DNA from: Modestobacter sp. VKM Ac-2985
GTDB lineage: Bacteria > Actinomycetota > Actinomycetes > Mycobacteriales > Geodermatophilaceae
DNA length: 64,000 nucleotides
Direction of reading: 5' to 3'
Assembly (NCBI RefSeq): GCF_026967925.1
Contig: NZ_JAPVBI010000001.1
Span: forward strand, 310,001-374,000
Shown here: positions 27,031 through 35,730 of the stretch, piece by piece
How the letters are laid out: each line of letters begins with the position of its first letter
How positions within the stretch are numbered: the first letter of the stretch is position 1
Position numbers and translations under genes: made by a program
The notes under the pieces: generated by a model
Told to the model about the DNA's origin: nothing
Databases searched by the model: none
Seen by the model: only the letters and a program-made list of their open reading frames with translations

Positions 27031-27036
27031 TACAGT
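27031..27036 (+). promoter_or_regulatory. -10 box of the SRP RNA gene
   Basis: TACAGT lies seven bases before the inferred 5' end of the small SRP RNA. No clear -35 is seen. Confidence 0.5.
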
Positions 27037-27042
27037 GGACGG

Positions 27043-27134
27043 CGACCCCTCGTGCGGCGTCACCCTGTGAACCTCCCCAGGGCCGGAAGGCAGCAAGGAT
27101 AAGCGGGCTCTGGCGGGTGTGCGGGGGGTCCTTT
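27043..27134 (+). ncRNA. ffs: Bacterial small SRP RNA (4.5S-like)
   Basis: The domain IV signature is clear: GTGAACCTCCCCAGGGCCGG, then AAGGCAGCAAGGATAAGCG. The flanks pair (GACCCCTC with GGGGGTC) to make the long terminal stem, and CTTTCTCTCT follows. The RNA binds Ffh to target nascent membrane proteins. Ends are inferred from pairing and from the -10 box. Its location upstream of dnaX is usual in actinobacteria. Confidence 0.92.
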
Positions 27135-27211
27135 CTCTCTCCGTCGCGGTTCTCAGGCTCCTCCCAGGTTCGTGCGCTCTGATGCACCCACCTTCGAGCG
27201 GGGGAGTGGCC

Positions 27212-27880
27212 GTGCCCAGTCGTCGTACCTGGTGGATCACCGGCGGGGCCGTGGCGGTCGTCGCCGCAGGGGCCATCGGCGGGCCGTTGATCTACGCCGC
27301 CGTCGCGGAGGACGCAGCCCCGGCCCCGACCGTGCAGGCGCAGCCGGAGGAGGTCGAGCTCACCGCGGACACCGACGGCACCTGGACCATCGGCCCCGGG
27401 TCCACCGCGGGCTACCGCGTGGACGAGGTGCTCAACGGCGCCGACGTGACCGTCGCCGGCACCACCGACCAGGTCACCGGCACCGTCGTCATCTCCGAGG
27501 GCGACCTCGCCGACGCCGACGTGACCGTCGACGTCGCCTCGATCAGCACCGACAGCAGCCGCCGGGACTCCTACTTCCGGGACAACGTGATGGACGTCGC
27601 CGCGAACCCCACCGCGACCTTCTCCGTCACCGAGGTGGCCGACCTCCCCGAGCTCTCCGGCACCCCGGTGACCGTGCCGGTGACCGGTGAGCTGGCCCTG
27701 GCCGGCACGACGCAGCCGGTGACCACCGAGCTCTCCGTCGTCCGCACCGCCGACGGCGTGGACGTCTCGGGTGCGGTGCCGGTGGTCTTCACCGACTTCG
27801 GCATCGAGCCGCCGAACCTGGGCTTCGTCAGCGTCGAGGACTCCGGCGCCGTGGAGTTCTTCCTGCGCCTGACCCTCTGA
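27212..27880 (+). CDS. YceI-family secreted lipid-binding-like protein
   Basis: About 222 residues. After a short basic start and one hydrophobic helix (ITGGAVAVVAAGAIGG), which may be a signal anchor, the rest is a YceI-like beta-barrel domain. TWTIGPGSTAGYRVDEVLNG opens it, SISTDSSRRDSYFRDNVMDV carries the conserved R-D-x-x-L/Y-R segment, and the barrel end is VVFTDFGIEPPNLGFVSVED. YceI proteins bind isoprenoid-type lipids; the role here is unknown. The GTG follows GGGGGAG. Confidence 0.85.
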   Translation: MPSRRTWWITGGAVAVVAAGAIGGPLIYAAVAEDAAPAPTVQAQPEEVELTADTDGTWTIGPGSTAGYRVDEVLNGADVTVAGTTDQVTGTVVISEGDLADADVTVDVASISTDSSRRDSYFRDNVMDVAANPTATFSVTEVADLPELSGTPVTVPVTGELALAGTTQPVTTELSVVRTADGVDVSGAVPVVFTDFGIEPPNLGFVSVEDSGAVEFFLRLTL

Positions 27881-27889
27881 CGTCGTCTC

Positions 27890-27943
27890 GGCCTCGTCCA
27901 GAGGCTCACCGCGAGCCTGCGAGTGGTGAGGGGGACGAGGTCC
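27890..27943. repeat. Nested-hairpin element, copy A
   Basis: The outer stem is CCTCGTCC (27892-27899) with GGACGAGG (27933-27940). The inner stem is CTCACC (27905-27910) with GGTGAG (27925-27930). They enclose the loop GCGAGCCTGCGAGT. It lies between yceI and dnaX, both rightward, and could end transcription from yceI. The loop recurs near 46.65 kb. Confidence 0.8.
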
Positions 27944-27961
27944 GTTGAGTAACCTCGCGGC

Positions 27962-30217
27962 GTGGCTCTGGCGCTCTACCGCAAGTACCGTCCGGCGACC
28001 TTCGCCGAGGTGGTCGGGCAGGAGCACGTCACCGCGCCCCTGATGAACGCGGTGGACGGCGGGCGGATCAACCACGCCTACCTGTTCAGCGGGCCGCGGG
28101 GCTGCGGGAAGACGTCGTCGGCGCGGATCCTGGCCCGCTCGCTGAACTGCGAGCAGGGGCCGACGTCCACGCCCTGCGGCGTCTGCGGCTCGTGCATCGC
28201 GCTGGCCCCCGACGGCCCGGGCTCGATCGACGTCATGGAGATCGACGCGGCCAGCCACGGTGGTGTCGACGACGCCCGCGACCTGCGCGAGAAGGCTTTC
28301 TTCGCCCCGGTGCACAGCCGCTACAAGGTCTACATCGTCGACGAGGCGCACATGGTGAGCTCGCAGGGCTTCAACGCCCTGCTCAAGGTGGTCGAGGAGC
28401 CGCCGGAGTTCCTGGTCTTCGTCTTCGCCACCACCGAGCCGGAGAAGGTCCTCCCGACCATCCGCTCGCGCACCCACCACTACCCGTTCCGGCTGGTGCC
28501 GCCCAGCACGCTGCGCGCCCTGCTGGAGAAGACGTGCGCGGCCGAGGGCGTCACCGTGGAGCCGACGGTGTTCCCGCTGGTGGTCCGGGCCGGGGGCGGC
28601 TCGGTGCGCGACTCGCTGTCGATCCTCGACCAGCTGCTGGCCGGTGCCGGCCCCGAGGGGGTCACCTACCGGTCGGCCGTGGGCCTGCTCGGCGTCACCG
28701 ACGAGGCGCTGCTCGACGAGGCCGTCGACGCGCTGGCCGCCTCCGACGCGCCGGGCGTCTTCCAGGCCGTCGACCGCGTGGTCGAGGCCGGGCACGACCC
28801 CCGCCGGTTTGCCACCGACCTGCTGGACCGGCTGCGCGACCTGATCGTGCTGGACGCCGTGCCCGAGGCCGGCGGCAACGGCCTGCTCGACAGCCCGCCC
28901 GACCGGATCGACGTGATGAGCCGGCAGGCCCAGGCGCTGGGCTCGGCCACGCTCTCCCGGCTGGCCGACACCGTGCACGAGGGCCTCACCGAGATGCGCG
29001 GGACGACGGCCCCCCGGCTGCTCCTGGAGCTCGTCTGCGCCCGGATGCTGCTGCCGGGGGTCGACGGCTCGGCCGTGGCCACCCTGCAGCGTCTGGAGCG
29101 GCTGGAACGGCGGATGTCGATCGCCGGGGAGCACGCCGGCCGCCCGGAGGCCGCCGCCGTCCCGGCACCGGTACGCGAGCCCGCCCGGCCGGCCCCGGTC
29201 CAGGCCCCGCCGCCCGCTGTCCCCACCCCGGCTGCCCCGGCCCCGGTTGCGCAGGCCCCGGCCGCCGAGCCGGTGGCACCTCCTGCCGCTGCGCCGACCA
29301 GCCGGCCGGCGTACGTCCGTCCCTCGCAGGCCCGTTCCGCGCCGGCCGCCCCCACGCCTGCACCGGCGTCCCCGCCGGCCCCGGAGGGGGACGACGGCTG
29401 GCCGGTGACCGCCCGCCCGGGCGCACCCGCCGCGGCGCGCCCGGCTGCCCAGCCGTCTGCTGCAGAGCCGCCCGCCGCCGACCACCCGCGGCCCCGGTCG
29501 GAGAGCGCGCCGGCGTCCGAGGTGCCGCTGCCGCCCGAGCCCACCGACGACGAGGACTGGCCGCAGGCGGCCCGCCCGGCGGCGGAACCGCACCGCGCCC
29601 CCGCGCCGGCCACGGATGCCGCGCCGGCACCCCGGGCCGCGGCGGAGTCCGCGCCGGCGCCCCGCGGCGGTGAGCCCACGCCGCTGGTGTCGGCCACGCC
29701 GGCCGAGCCCGCCGGTGACGACGCTGCGCTGACCACCGCCGACGTCCGGCGGATCTGGCCGGAGCTGCTCAAGGTGGTGCGCGGGCACAAGCGCACCACC
29801 GAGGCGCTGCTCAAGAGCGCCCAGGTCCACGACCTGACCAACGGGGTGCTCACCCTGGCGGCCACCTCGCCGGCGCTGGCCAAGATGCTGGGCGACGACC
29901 TGAACAAGGACGTCATCCGGCAGTCGCTGCAGGAGCTGCTCGGCGTCCGCTGGAAGGTGCAGGCCGTCGTCGACGGGGGCCCGGGTCAGCCCGGGGCCGC
30001 CGGCGGTGGCTCGGGGGGCGGGGCACCGGTGTCGCCGGAGGCGGCGCGGGCCGCCGTGCAGGCCGCGGAGTCCGCCGAGGCCGACGAGCTGATGGCCGAG
30101 CGGGCCGCCGACGCGGCCTCCGGCGACACCGCGGACACCGCGCCGACGCTGGACCCCGAGGCCGCCGCGCTCCAGCTGCTGCGCACCCAGCTCGGCGCAC
30201 GACCGATCGACAGCTGA
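27962..30217 (+). CDS. dnaX: DNA polymerase III subunit gamma/tau
   Basis: A 751-residue clamp-loader ATPase. It begins with YRKYRPATFAEVVGQEHVT. FSGPRGCGKTSSARILARSL is Walker A, a four-cysteine zinc module follows (CEQGPTSTPCGVCGSC), then VYIVDEAHMVS (Walker B). ATTEPEKVLPTIRSRTHHYP carries the sensor-1 region and SRC-like motif. Domain III extends to about residue 370. A Pro/Ala-rich linker of about 200 residues and a C-terminal tau-like domain follow (TTADVRRIWPELLKVVRGHK). It is long even for actinobacteria because of the linker. The start is GTG, with no good Shine-Dalgarno. Confidence 0.95.
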   Translation: MALALYRKYRPATFAEVVGQEHVTAPLMNAVDGGRINHAYLFSGPRGCGKTSSARILARSLNCEQGPTSTPCGVCGSCIALAPDGPGSIDVMEIDAASHGGVDDARDLREKAFFAPVHSRYKVYIVDEAHMVSSQGFNALLKVVEEPPEFLVFVFATTEPEKVLPTIRSRTHHYPFRLVPPSTLRALLEKTCAAEGVTVEPTVFPLVVRAGGGSVRDSLSILDQLLAGAGPEGVTYRSAVGLLGVTDEALLDEAVDALAASDAPGVFQAVDRVVEAGHDPRRFATDLLDRLRDLIVLDAVPEAGGNGLLDSPPDRIDVMSRQAQALGSATLSRLADTVHEGLTEMRGTTAPRLLLELVCARMLLPGVDGSAVATLQRLERLERRMSIAGEHAGRPEAAAVPAPVREPARPAPVQAPPPAVPTPAAPAPVAQAPAAEPVAPPAAAPTSRPAYVRPSQARSAPAAPTPAPASPPAPEGDDGWPVTARPGAPAAARPAAQPSAAEPPAADHPRPRSESAPASEVPLPPEPTDDEDWPQAARPAAEPHRAPAPATDAAPAPRAAAESAPAPRGGEPTPLVSATPAEPAGDDAALTTADVRRIWPELLKVVRGHKRTTEALLKSAQVHDLTNGVLTLAATSPALAKMLGDDLNKDVIRQSLQELLGVRWKVQAVVDGGPGQPGAAGGGSGGGAPVSPEAARAAVQAAESAEADELMAERAADAASGDTADTAPTLDPEAAALQLLRTQLGARPIDS

Positions 30218-30233
30218 CCGACGCCCCGGTCCC

Positions 30234-31433
30234 CTACGGCGCGGACCGGGGCGGCGTGGGACGGGGCGGCGCAGAACGCTGGGCGAGCCGGCGCACCCAC
30301 GGGTCGACCAGCCGCGGGATCAGCGGCCCCAGCACGGCCAAGATCAGCACGTAGGCGGCGACCAGCGAGCCGAAGGCCGCCGGCACGCTCCCCAGCACCA
30401 GACCGGCGATGATGATCGAGAACTCGCCGCGCGCGACCAGGGCCGCCCCGGCGCGCACCCGGCCGGGCGGCCCGACGCCGGCCCGGCGCCCGGCGACCCA
30501 CCCGGTGCCGAACTTGGTCACTATCCCGACCGCGGCCAGTGCGGCTGCGGGCAGCAGCGCGCCGGGCAACTGGGAGGGGTCGGTCGACAGCCCGAAGAAG
30601 ACGAAGAAGACCGCGGCGAACAGGTCGCGCAGTGGGGCGAGCACGTCCCCGATCCGCTCGGCGACCTCCCCGGAGAGGGCGATCCCGAGCAGGAAGGCGC
30701 CCACCGCCGCCGAGACGTGCACCGCCTCCGCGGCACCGGCGACCAGCAACGCCAGGCCGAGCACGCGCAGCAGCAGGATCTCGTTGGACCGCGCCCCGAC
30801 GAACCGGGTCACCGTGGTGCCGTGGCGCACCGCGACGGCCAGCACGGCCGCGAGGGTGGCCAGGGCGACGCTGACCGACAGCAGGGCGTCGCCGGTGGTG
30901 GTGGCCGCGACGACGCCGGTGAGCACCGGGAGGTAGGCGGCCATCGCCAGGTCCTCGATGACCAGCACGCCGAGCACGGCCGGGGTCTCCCGGTTGCCGA
31001 GCCGGCCGAGGTCGGTCAGGAGCTTGGAGACGATCCCCGACGAGCTGATCGCGGTGACGCCGAACAGGGCCAGCGCGGCGGTGGGCCCCCAGCCCAGGAA
31101 CAACGCCAGGGCAGCTCCGGGCAGGCCGTTGAGCAGCAGGTCGACGACCCCGACCGGGGCCTGGCGGCGCAGGTTCTCGACCAGGTCGCCGGCGGTGTAC
31201 TCCAGCCCGAGGACGAGCAGCAGGAGCACGATGCCGACCTCGGCGCCGGTGGAGAAGAAGCCCTCGGGGGCGTCCAGTGGCAGCAGCCCGCCGGTGCCGA
31301 ACGCCAGCCCGGCGAGCAGGTACAGCGGGATGGGGGACAGGCCGATCCGGCCGGCCAGCGAGCCGAGCAGCCCCAGCCCGAAGAGGACGGCGCCCAGCTC
31401 GAGCAGCAGGACGGCGGTGTGCCCCAGGTCCAT
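30234..31433 (-). CDS. khtU: CPA2 cation/proton antiporter, KhtU-like
   Basis: A 399-residue membrane protein with about 12 helices. GLSPIPLYLLAGLAFGTGGL near the start, TAISSSGIVSKLLTDLGRLG in the first repeat and VVLGVLVIEDLAMAAYLPVL-type sequence with the conserved Glu-Asp pair are typical of KefB/KhtU antiporters. The C-terminus lacks the TrkA-N domain of KefB. Instead the RCK-like regulator is a separate gene that overlaps its start (TGATG). Expected role: K+ (or Na+) efflux in exchange for protons. Confidence 0.88.
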   Translation of the reverse strand: MDLGHTAVLLLELGAVLFGLGLLGSLAGRIGLSPIPLYLLAGLAFGTGGLLPLDAPEGFFSTGAEVGIVLLLLVLGLEYTAGDLVENLRRQAPVGVVDLLLNGLPGAALALFLGWGPTAALALFGVTAISSSGIVSKLLTDLGRLGNRETPAVLGVLVIEDLAMAAYLPVLTGVVAATTTGDALLSVSVALATLAAVLAVAVRHGTTVTRFVGARSNEILLLRVLGLALLVAGAAEAVHVSAAVGAFLLGIALSGEVAERIGDVLAPLRDLFAAVFFVFFGLSTDPSQLPGALLPAAALAAVGIVTKFGTGWVAGRRAGVGPPGRVRAGAALVARGEFSIIIAGLVLGSVPAAFGSLVAAYVLILAVLGPLIPRLVDPWVRRLAQRSAPPRPTPPRSAP

Positions 31434-31915
31434 CAGCGCGGGTTGAGCAGGTCACCGACCGCTGCGACGCCGTCCGACGTGCCGACCACCACCAGCCGGT
31501 CCTCGGCCTGGAACCGGAAGTCCGGGGTGGGCGAGGCGATCATCTGCTCGCCCCGGACGACGGCGACGACGGAGGCACCGGTGCGGGACCGGATGGCCGC
31601 GTCACCCAGGGTCGCGGCGACGTAGGGGGAGCCGGGTTCGATCGGCACGCCCTCGGTGGCCAGGCTCTCCACCTGCTGACGCAGCCGGGACAACCGCTCG
31701 GTGATCCGCGGGGCGCCCAGCAGCTCGGCGACGACCTCGCTCTCCTCCGCGGTCAGCTCGATGGTGGCCGCCGTGGCGTCGGGGTCCCGCTCGTCGTAGA
31801 GGAGGACGTGCCGGGCCCCGTTGCGCTGGGAGATGACCCCGACCCGCCGGCCCTGCGCGGTCACCAGGTCGTGCCGCAGTCCGATCCCGGGCAGTCGTGT
31901 CTCCTCGACGTCCAT
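31433..31915 (-). CDS. khtT: Antiporter regulatory subunit with RCK_C domain, KhtT-like
   Basis: A 160-residue cytoplasmic protein. The first half begins [20 protein letters not shown], characteristic of KhtT. The C-terminal TrkA-C (RCK_C) domain (about 80-160) ends [20 protein letters not shown]. In Bacillus, KhtT gates KhtU and its RCK_C domain binds cyclic di-AMP. The pair overlaps by one base and forms a two-gene leftward operon. Confidence 0.88.
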   Translation of the reverse strand: MDVEETRLPGIGLRHDLVTAQGRRVGVISQRNGARHVLLYDERDPDATAATIELTAEESEVVAELLGAPRITERLSRLRQQVESLATEGVPIEPGSPYVAATLGDAAIRSRTGASVVAVVRGEQMIASPTPDFRFQAEDRLVVVGTSDGVAAVGDLLNPR

Positions 31916-31994
31916 CGGCGTCCGTGCTCCTGTCTCGTCGTGGTCCCAGGCGAGAGGCCCCCGCCGTCGGCGCTCATCGTGCCCCGCCGGGTGG

Positions 31995-33254
31995 TCAGCC
32001 GACAGCGGTCCTTGGTCCCCGGTCGAGGGCGCGGAAGCGGGCCAGCGCGGCGACCGACAGCACCGGGCCGGCAGCGAGCAGCACCAGCGTCCACCGCCAG
32101 GTGACCAGGTCGGCCAGGTAGGGCAGCGCGCTGATCGTCACCGTGGTGAGCAGGAAGCCGGTCGCGGTCTGCACGGTGAGGGCGGTGCCGACCCAGCGCC
32201 GGTCGGAGACCTCGCTGAGCAGGGTGGAGAACATCGCCGAGTCGGCGATGACGCTGGCCCCCCAGACGCAGACGAAGACGGCGAGGGCGGCGGTCGGCCA
32301 GGACCAGGCCCACGGGGAGAGCAGGCAGCACACGCCGCTGGTGGCCACCGCGACGGTGGCCACCGGCGCCCGGCCCCACCGGCCGGCGAGCCAGCCGGCC
32401 AGCACGCAGCCGGCCGCGCCGCAGACCCCGAACGCGACCAGGGCCAGCAGGGCGATCCGGGAGGTCGGCAGGGTGGGGTCGACCACGTCCCGCGAGGCGG
32501 TGATCCACACCGCGGCCCAGGTCCAGAGCGCGTAGAGCTCCCACATGTGCCCGAGGTAGGCGAGGTTCACCAGCCGCGGCCGGGCCGACCGGAAGCCGTC
32601 GAAGGCCTGGGCGGCGCGCGGGCGGCTGCCCACCGACAGGTGCGGCCCGGCGCGCAGCAGGCCCAGCGCCAGCAGGGCGGCGACCCCGCCGCTGGCCGCC
32701 GCGGCGACCAGCACGGTCCGCCACGAGTCGCCGAGCACGCCGACCAGGAGCTGGGGCAGCAGCGAGCCCAGGGTGAGCGCCCCGACCAGCACGCCGAGCG
32801 CCAGCCCCCGCCCGCGGGCGCCGAACCACGAGGCCATCAGCTTCATGCCGATCGGGTAGACCAGTGCCAGGCCCATCCCGGTCAGGAAGCGCAGTGCGAC
32901 GCCCAGCAGCGGCCCGTCGGCCAGGACGGCGACGCCGAGGGTGCAGGCAGCGGCGGCCCCGGCCCCGGTGGCGAGCAGCCGCTCGGGGCGCACCCGGTCG
33001 GCCAGCCCGGTCGTCGCCGAGGCGAGCGCACCCACGACGAAGCCCAGCTGCACGGCGACGGTGAGGCCGACCCCGCCGGCGGTGCCCAGCTGCCAGTCGC
33101 GACGCAGCACGGGGAGGACTGCGGAGGCGGAGAACCAGACGGCCAGGGCGAGCACCTGGGTCAGCGCGATGAGCGCCAGCTGCGACCACGGCCCGGTGCG
33201 CGCCCCGCCCGCGGTGCTGCGGACCTGCACGCCGTCGCCTGCCACGCCGGTGAC
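31995..33254 (-). CDS. MFS transporter
   Basis: About 420 residues and 12 predicted helices. The first block is [40 protein letters not shown] carries the A-motif-like loop, and [20 protein letters not shown] the loop between helices 4 and 5. It resembles nitrate/cyanate-type (CynX/NarK-like) permeases in overall pattern, but the substrate is not clear. Several GTG codons could start it; 33254 and 33245 are both good, the latter having AGGGTGA upstream. Confidence 0.8.
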   Translation of the reverse strand, partial: VTGVAGDGVQVRSTAGGARTGPWSQLALIALTQVLALAVWFSASAVLPVLRRDWQLGTAGGVGLTVAVQLGFVVGALASATTGLADRVRPERLLATGAGAAAACTLGVAVLADGPLLGVALRFLTGMGLALVYPIGMKLMASWFGARGRGLALGVLVGALTLGSLLPQLLVGVLGDSWRTVLVAAAASGGVAALLALGLLRAGPHLSVGSRPRAAQAFDGFRSARPRLVNLAYLGHMWELYALWTWAAVWITASRDVVDPTLPTSRIALLALVAFGVCGAAGCVLAGWLAGRWGRAPVATVAVATSGVCCLLSPWAWSWPTAALAVFVCVWGASVIADSAMFSTLLSEVSDRRWVGTALTVQTATGFLLTTVTISALPYLADLVTWRWTLVLLAAGPVLSVAALARFRALDRGPRTAVG

Positions 33255-33338
33255 CCTGCCACCGAGCCCGGTGCCGCCACACGTCGACCCGCACAGCGCG
33301 TGCGGCGGACTGTCGGTGCCAGCACCTACGCTCGGACC

Positions 33339-33674
33339 ATGCGACCCGGTGGCCAGCCCGACATGCAGCAGATCATGAAGCAGGCACAGCAGATGCAGCA
33401 GCAGCTCGCTGCCGCGCAGGAGGAGCTGGCCCGCGCAGAGGTGACCGGTTCGGCCGGTGGCGAGCTGGTCACCGTGACCATGACCGGCAGCGGTGAGGTC
33501 ACCGCCGTCACGATCGCGCCGGCCGCCGTCGACCCCGACGACGTCGAGACCCTGCAGGACCTGGTGGTCGCGGCCGTCCGTGACGCCCAGCGCGCCGTCG
33601 GCGAGCTCACCGCCTCCACGATGGGCCCGCTGACCGGCGGTCTCGGTGGCGGGCTGGGTCTCCCCGGCCTCTGA
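33339..33674 (+). CDS. ybaB: YbaB/EbfC nucleoid-associated protein
   Basis: A 111-residue protein: [20 protein letters not shown] is the classic YbaB start (coiled coil), followed by [20 protein letters not shown] and the C-terminal [20 protein letters not shown]. It binds DNA as a dimer and is usually found between dnaX and recR. TACGCT lies at 33327-33332, so the ATG may be at the transcription start (leaderless). Confidence 0.94.
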   Translation: MRPGGQPDMQQIMKQAQQMQQQLAAAQEELARAEVTGSAGGELVTVTMTGSGEVTAVTIAPAAVDPDDVETLQDLVVAAVRDAQRAVGELTASTMGPLTGGLGGGLGLPGL

Positions 33675-33717
33675 TCCACCCGGGTGCGCACACCGCCACC
33701 CGCATCGAAGGAGAACC

Positions 33718-34317
33718 GTGTACGAGGGCGCTGTCCAGGACCTCATCGACGAGCTCGGGCGGCTGCCCGGCGTCGGTCCCAAGAGCGCGCAGCGCATCGC
33801 CTTCCACCTGCTGGCCGCCGAGTCGGCCGACGTCGGCCGACTGGTCGCCGCCCTGCAGCGGGTGCAGGCCGAGGTCCGCTTCTGCGTGACCTGTCACAAC
33901 GTCGCCGAGGCCGAGCAGTGCCGGATCTGCCGTGACCCGCGGCGCACGCTCGACGTCATCTGCGTCGTCGAGGAGCCCAAGGACGTCGTGGCGATCGAGC
34001 GGACCCGGGAGTTCAAGGGCCGCTACCACGTGCTCGGCGGGGCGATCAGCCCGATCGAGGGGATCGGCCCGGACGACCTGAAGGTCAAGGAGCTGATGAC
34101 CCGGCTGATGGACGGCCAGGTCACCGAGCTGATCATCGCCACCGACCCGAACCTGGAGGGCGAGGCGACCGCCGCGTACCTGGCCCGGCTGGTCGGCCCG
34201 CTGGGGATGGCGGTGTCCCGGCTGGCCAGCGGGCTGCCGGTGGGCGGTGACCTGGAGTACGCCGACGAGGTGACGCTGGGCCGGGCGTTCGAGGGCCGCC
34301 GCCGCATCGACGCTTGA
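33718..34317 (+). CDS. recR: Recombination mediator protein RecR
   Basis: A 199-residue protein, normal length. The helix-hairpin-helix is [20 protein letters not shown], the C4 zinc finger is [16 protein letters not shown], and the Toprim domain has [18 protein letters not shown] and [20 protein letters not shown]. It works with RecFO to load RecA at gaps. The GTG start follows GAAGGAG by four bases. The gene is followed directly by a palindrome. Confidence 0.95.
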   Translation: MYEGAVQDLIDELGRLPGVGPKSAQRIAFHLLAAESADVGRLVAALQRVQAEVRFCVTCHNVAEAEQCRICRDPRRTLDVICVVEEPKDVVAIERTREFKGRYHVLGGAISPIEGIGPDDLKVKELMTRLMDGQVTELIIATDPNLEGEATAAYLARLVGPLGMAVSRLASGLPVGGDLEYADEVTLGRAFEGRRRIDA

Positions 34318-34638
34318 AGCCCGCCTCGTCGGGCAGAAATGGCCATTTCTGCCCGATCGGCCGACGGATCGTAGGGGCGGGCGGTGGTTGAGCGATCCAT
34401 CACAACCCTGGGGTCGTGGTTGGCATCCGGAGCGGAGGCAGGCCATCCTCGGGTGGTGGTCGGGCCCAGTTCGTTGACGCGTCGTCGCGCCATCGACCTG
34501 ATGCGCCTGGCCGGCACGCTCTGTCGGTGAGCCGACGCCCCTGACCGGAGGTCCGCGCCGCGCCGTTCGGCGCCGAGCCAGCTGGACCCCGGCAGTGGAG
34601 AGCTGTGCCCGCCGTCCGCTCCACCTGCGAGGACCCCC
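34318..34638. other. 321-bp gene-free leader before metNIQ
   Basis: No gene is seen. It holds the palindrome at 34329-34356 and the long untranslated region before metN. An inverted pair GGATCG/CGATCC brackets a G-rich stretch around 34365-34400. I looked for SAM-riboswitch landmarks such as GGCAACC and did not find them. Confidence 0.6.
34329..34356. repeat. TGGCCA-core palindrome, copy 2
   Basis: Perfect 28-bp inverted repeat; the left half is TCGGGCAGAAATGG. It begins 12 bases after recR ends. Twenty-four of its bases are identical to copy 4 near 58.65 kb. Confidence 0.9.
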
Positions 34639-35730
34639 GTGATCGAGCTGTCCGACGTCCGCAAGGTCTTCCCCGCCCGCCGCACCGCCGGTGAGGTGGT
34701 CGCCCTCGACGGCGTGAGCCTGTCCGTCGCCCGCGGTGAGTTCGCCGGGGTGGTGGGCCCCAGCGGCTCGGGCAAGAGCACCCTGGCCCGGCTGGTGAAC
34801 CTGCTCGAGCGGCCGACCTCGGGCACGGTCACCGTCGACGGCCGGGTGCTCACCGACCTCGATGCCGCCGGTGTCCGCGAGGCCCGTCGCAGCATCGGCA
34901 TGATCTTCCAGCACTTCAACCTGCTCGACTCCCGCACCGCGGCCGGCAACGTCGAGCACCCGCTGGAGCTGGCCGGGGTCGGCCGCACCGAGCGCCGGCG
35001 CCGGGTCGCCGAGCTGCTCGACCTGGTCGGCCTCGCCGACCGGCACGCCTCGCGGCCGGCGCAGCTCTCCGGTGGGCAGAAGCAGCGGGTCGCGATCGCC
35101 CGCGCGCTGGCCGCCCGCCCCTCCGTGCTGCTCTGCGACGAGGCGACCTCGGCCCTGGACCCGGCCAGCACCACCGGCGTGCTGGAGCTGCTGCGCCAGG
35201 TGCGCGCCGAGCTGGGGCTCACCGTGCTGCTCATCACCCACGAGATGTCCGTCGTCCGGGCGGTCTGCGACAGCGCCGTGCTGATGAGCGACGGCCGGGT
35301 GGTCGACGGCGGTCCGCTGACCGAGGTCCTGGCCCGGCCGGACTCCGCACTGGCCGCCCAGCTGGTCCCGGCCCCGGCCGGGCCGGAGACCGGCGACGGT
35401 GCGCTGGTACAGCTCACGGTCACCGACGCCACCCCGCACGGCGCCGTCCTGCAGACCCTCACCGCCGAGCTGGGCCTGTCGGTCGAGGTGGTCGGCGGGT
35501 CGGTGGAGACCGTCGCCGGCCGACGCTTCGGCCGGCTGCTGCTGCGGGTCGAGGGGGACGACGGCCGGCTGGACCCGGCGCTGGCGCGACTGCGGGCCGG
35601 TGGTGCCCTCGTGGAGCGCACCGCCGCGGGCGACCCGCGCCCCCAGCCGGACGCCGACGACGCACCACCCCGACCCGACCGCGAGCCCGACGTGCAGCGG
35701 CTCGCCGACGCCCCGGACGTGCAGCGGTGA
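34639..35730 (+). CDS. metN: Methionine ABC transporter ATPase
   Basis: A 363-residue ATPase: VVGPSGSGKSTLARLVNLLE (Walker A), SIGMIFQHFNLLDSRTAAGN (the MetN FQHFNLL signature), AQLSGGQKQRVAIARAL and LLCDEATSALDP. The C-terminal NIL regulatory domain (about 245-325) is present. An acidic/proline tail with a repeated DVQR follows. It drives uptake of methionine with MetI and MetQ. The start is GTG. Confidence 0.94.
   Translation: MIELSDVRKVFPARRTAGEVVALDGVSLSVARGEFAGVVGPSGSGKSTLARLVNLLERPTSGTVTVDGRVLTDLDAAGVREARRSIGMIFQHFNLLDSRTAAGNVEHPLELAGVGRTERRRRVAELLDLVGLADRHASRPAQLSGGQKQRVAIARALAARPSVLLCDEATSALDPASTTGVLELLRQVRAELGLTVLLITHEMSVVRAVCDSAVLMSDGRVVDGGPLTEVLARPDSALAAQLVPAPAGPETGDGALVQLTVTDATPHGAVLQTLTAELGLSVEVVGGSVETVAGRRFGRLLLRVEGDDGRLDPALARLRAGGALVERTAAGDPRPQPDADDAPPRPDREPDVQRLADAPDVQR

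Noticed and set aside
26983-27276. Longer N-terminus for the EamA exporter
   Set aside because: The extension is antisense to the SRP RNA and lacks a helix; the family begins at the chosen ATG.
26006-29830. Very long open frame antisense to dnaX (over 1,200 codons)
   Set aside because: It mirrors the codon bias of dnaX on the other strand, passes through the SRP RNA and tRNA-Ser regions, and shows no domain. It is a high-GC artefact.
34357-34638. SAM riboswitch upstream of metN
   Set aside because: The conserved core sequences of SAM-I/IV and related classes could not be found by eye. It is reported only as an unexplained leader.
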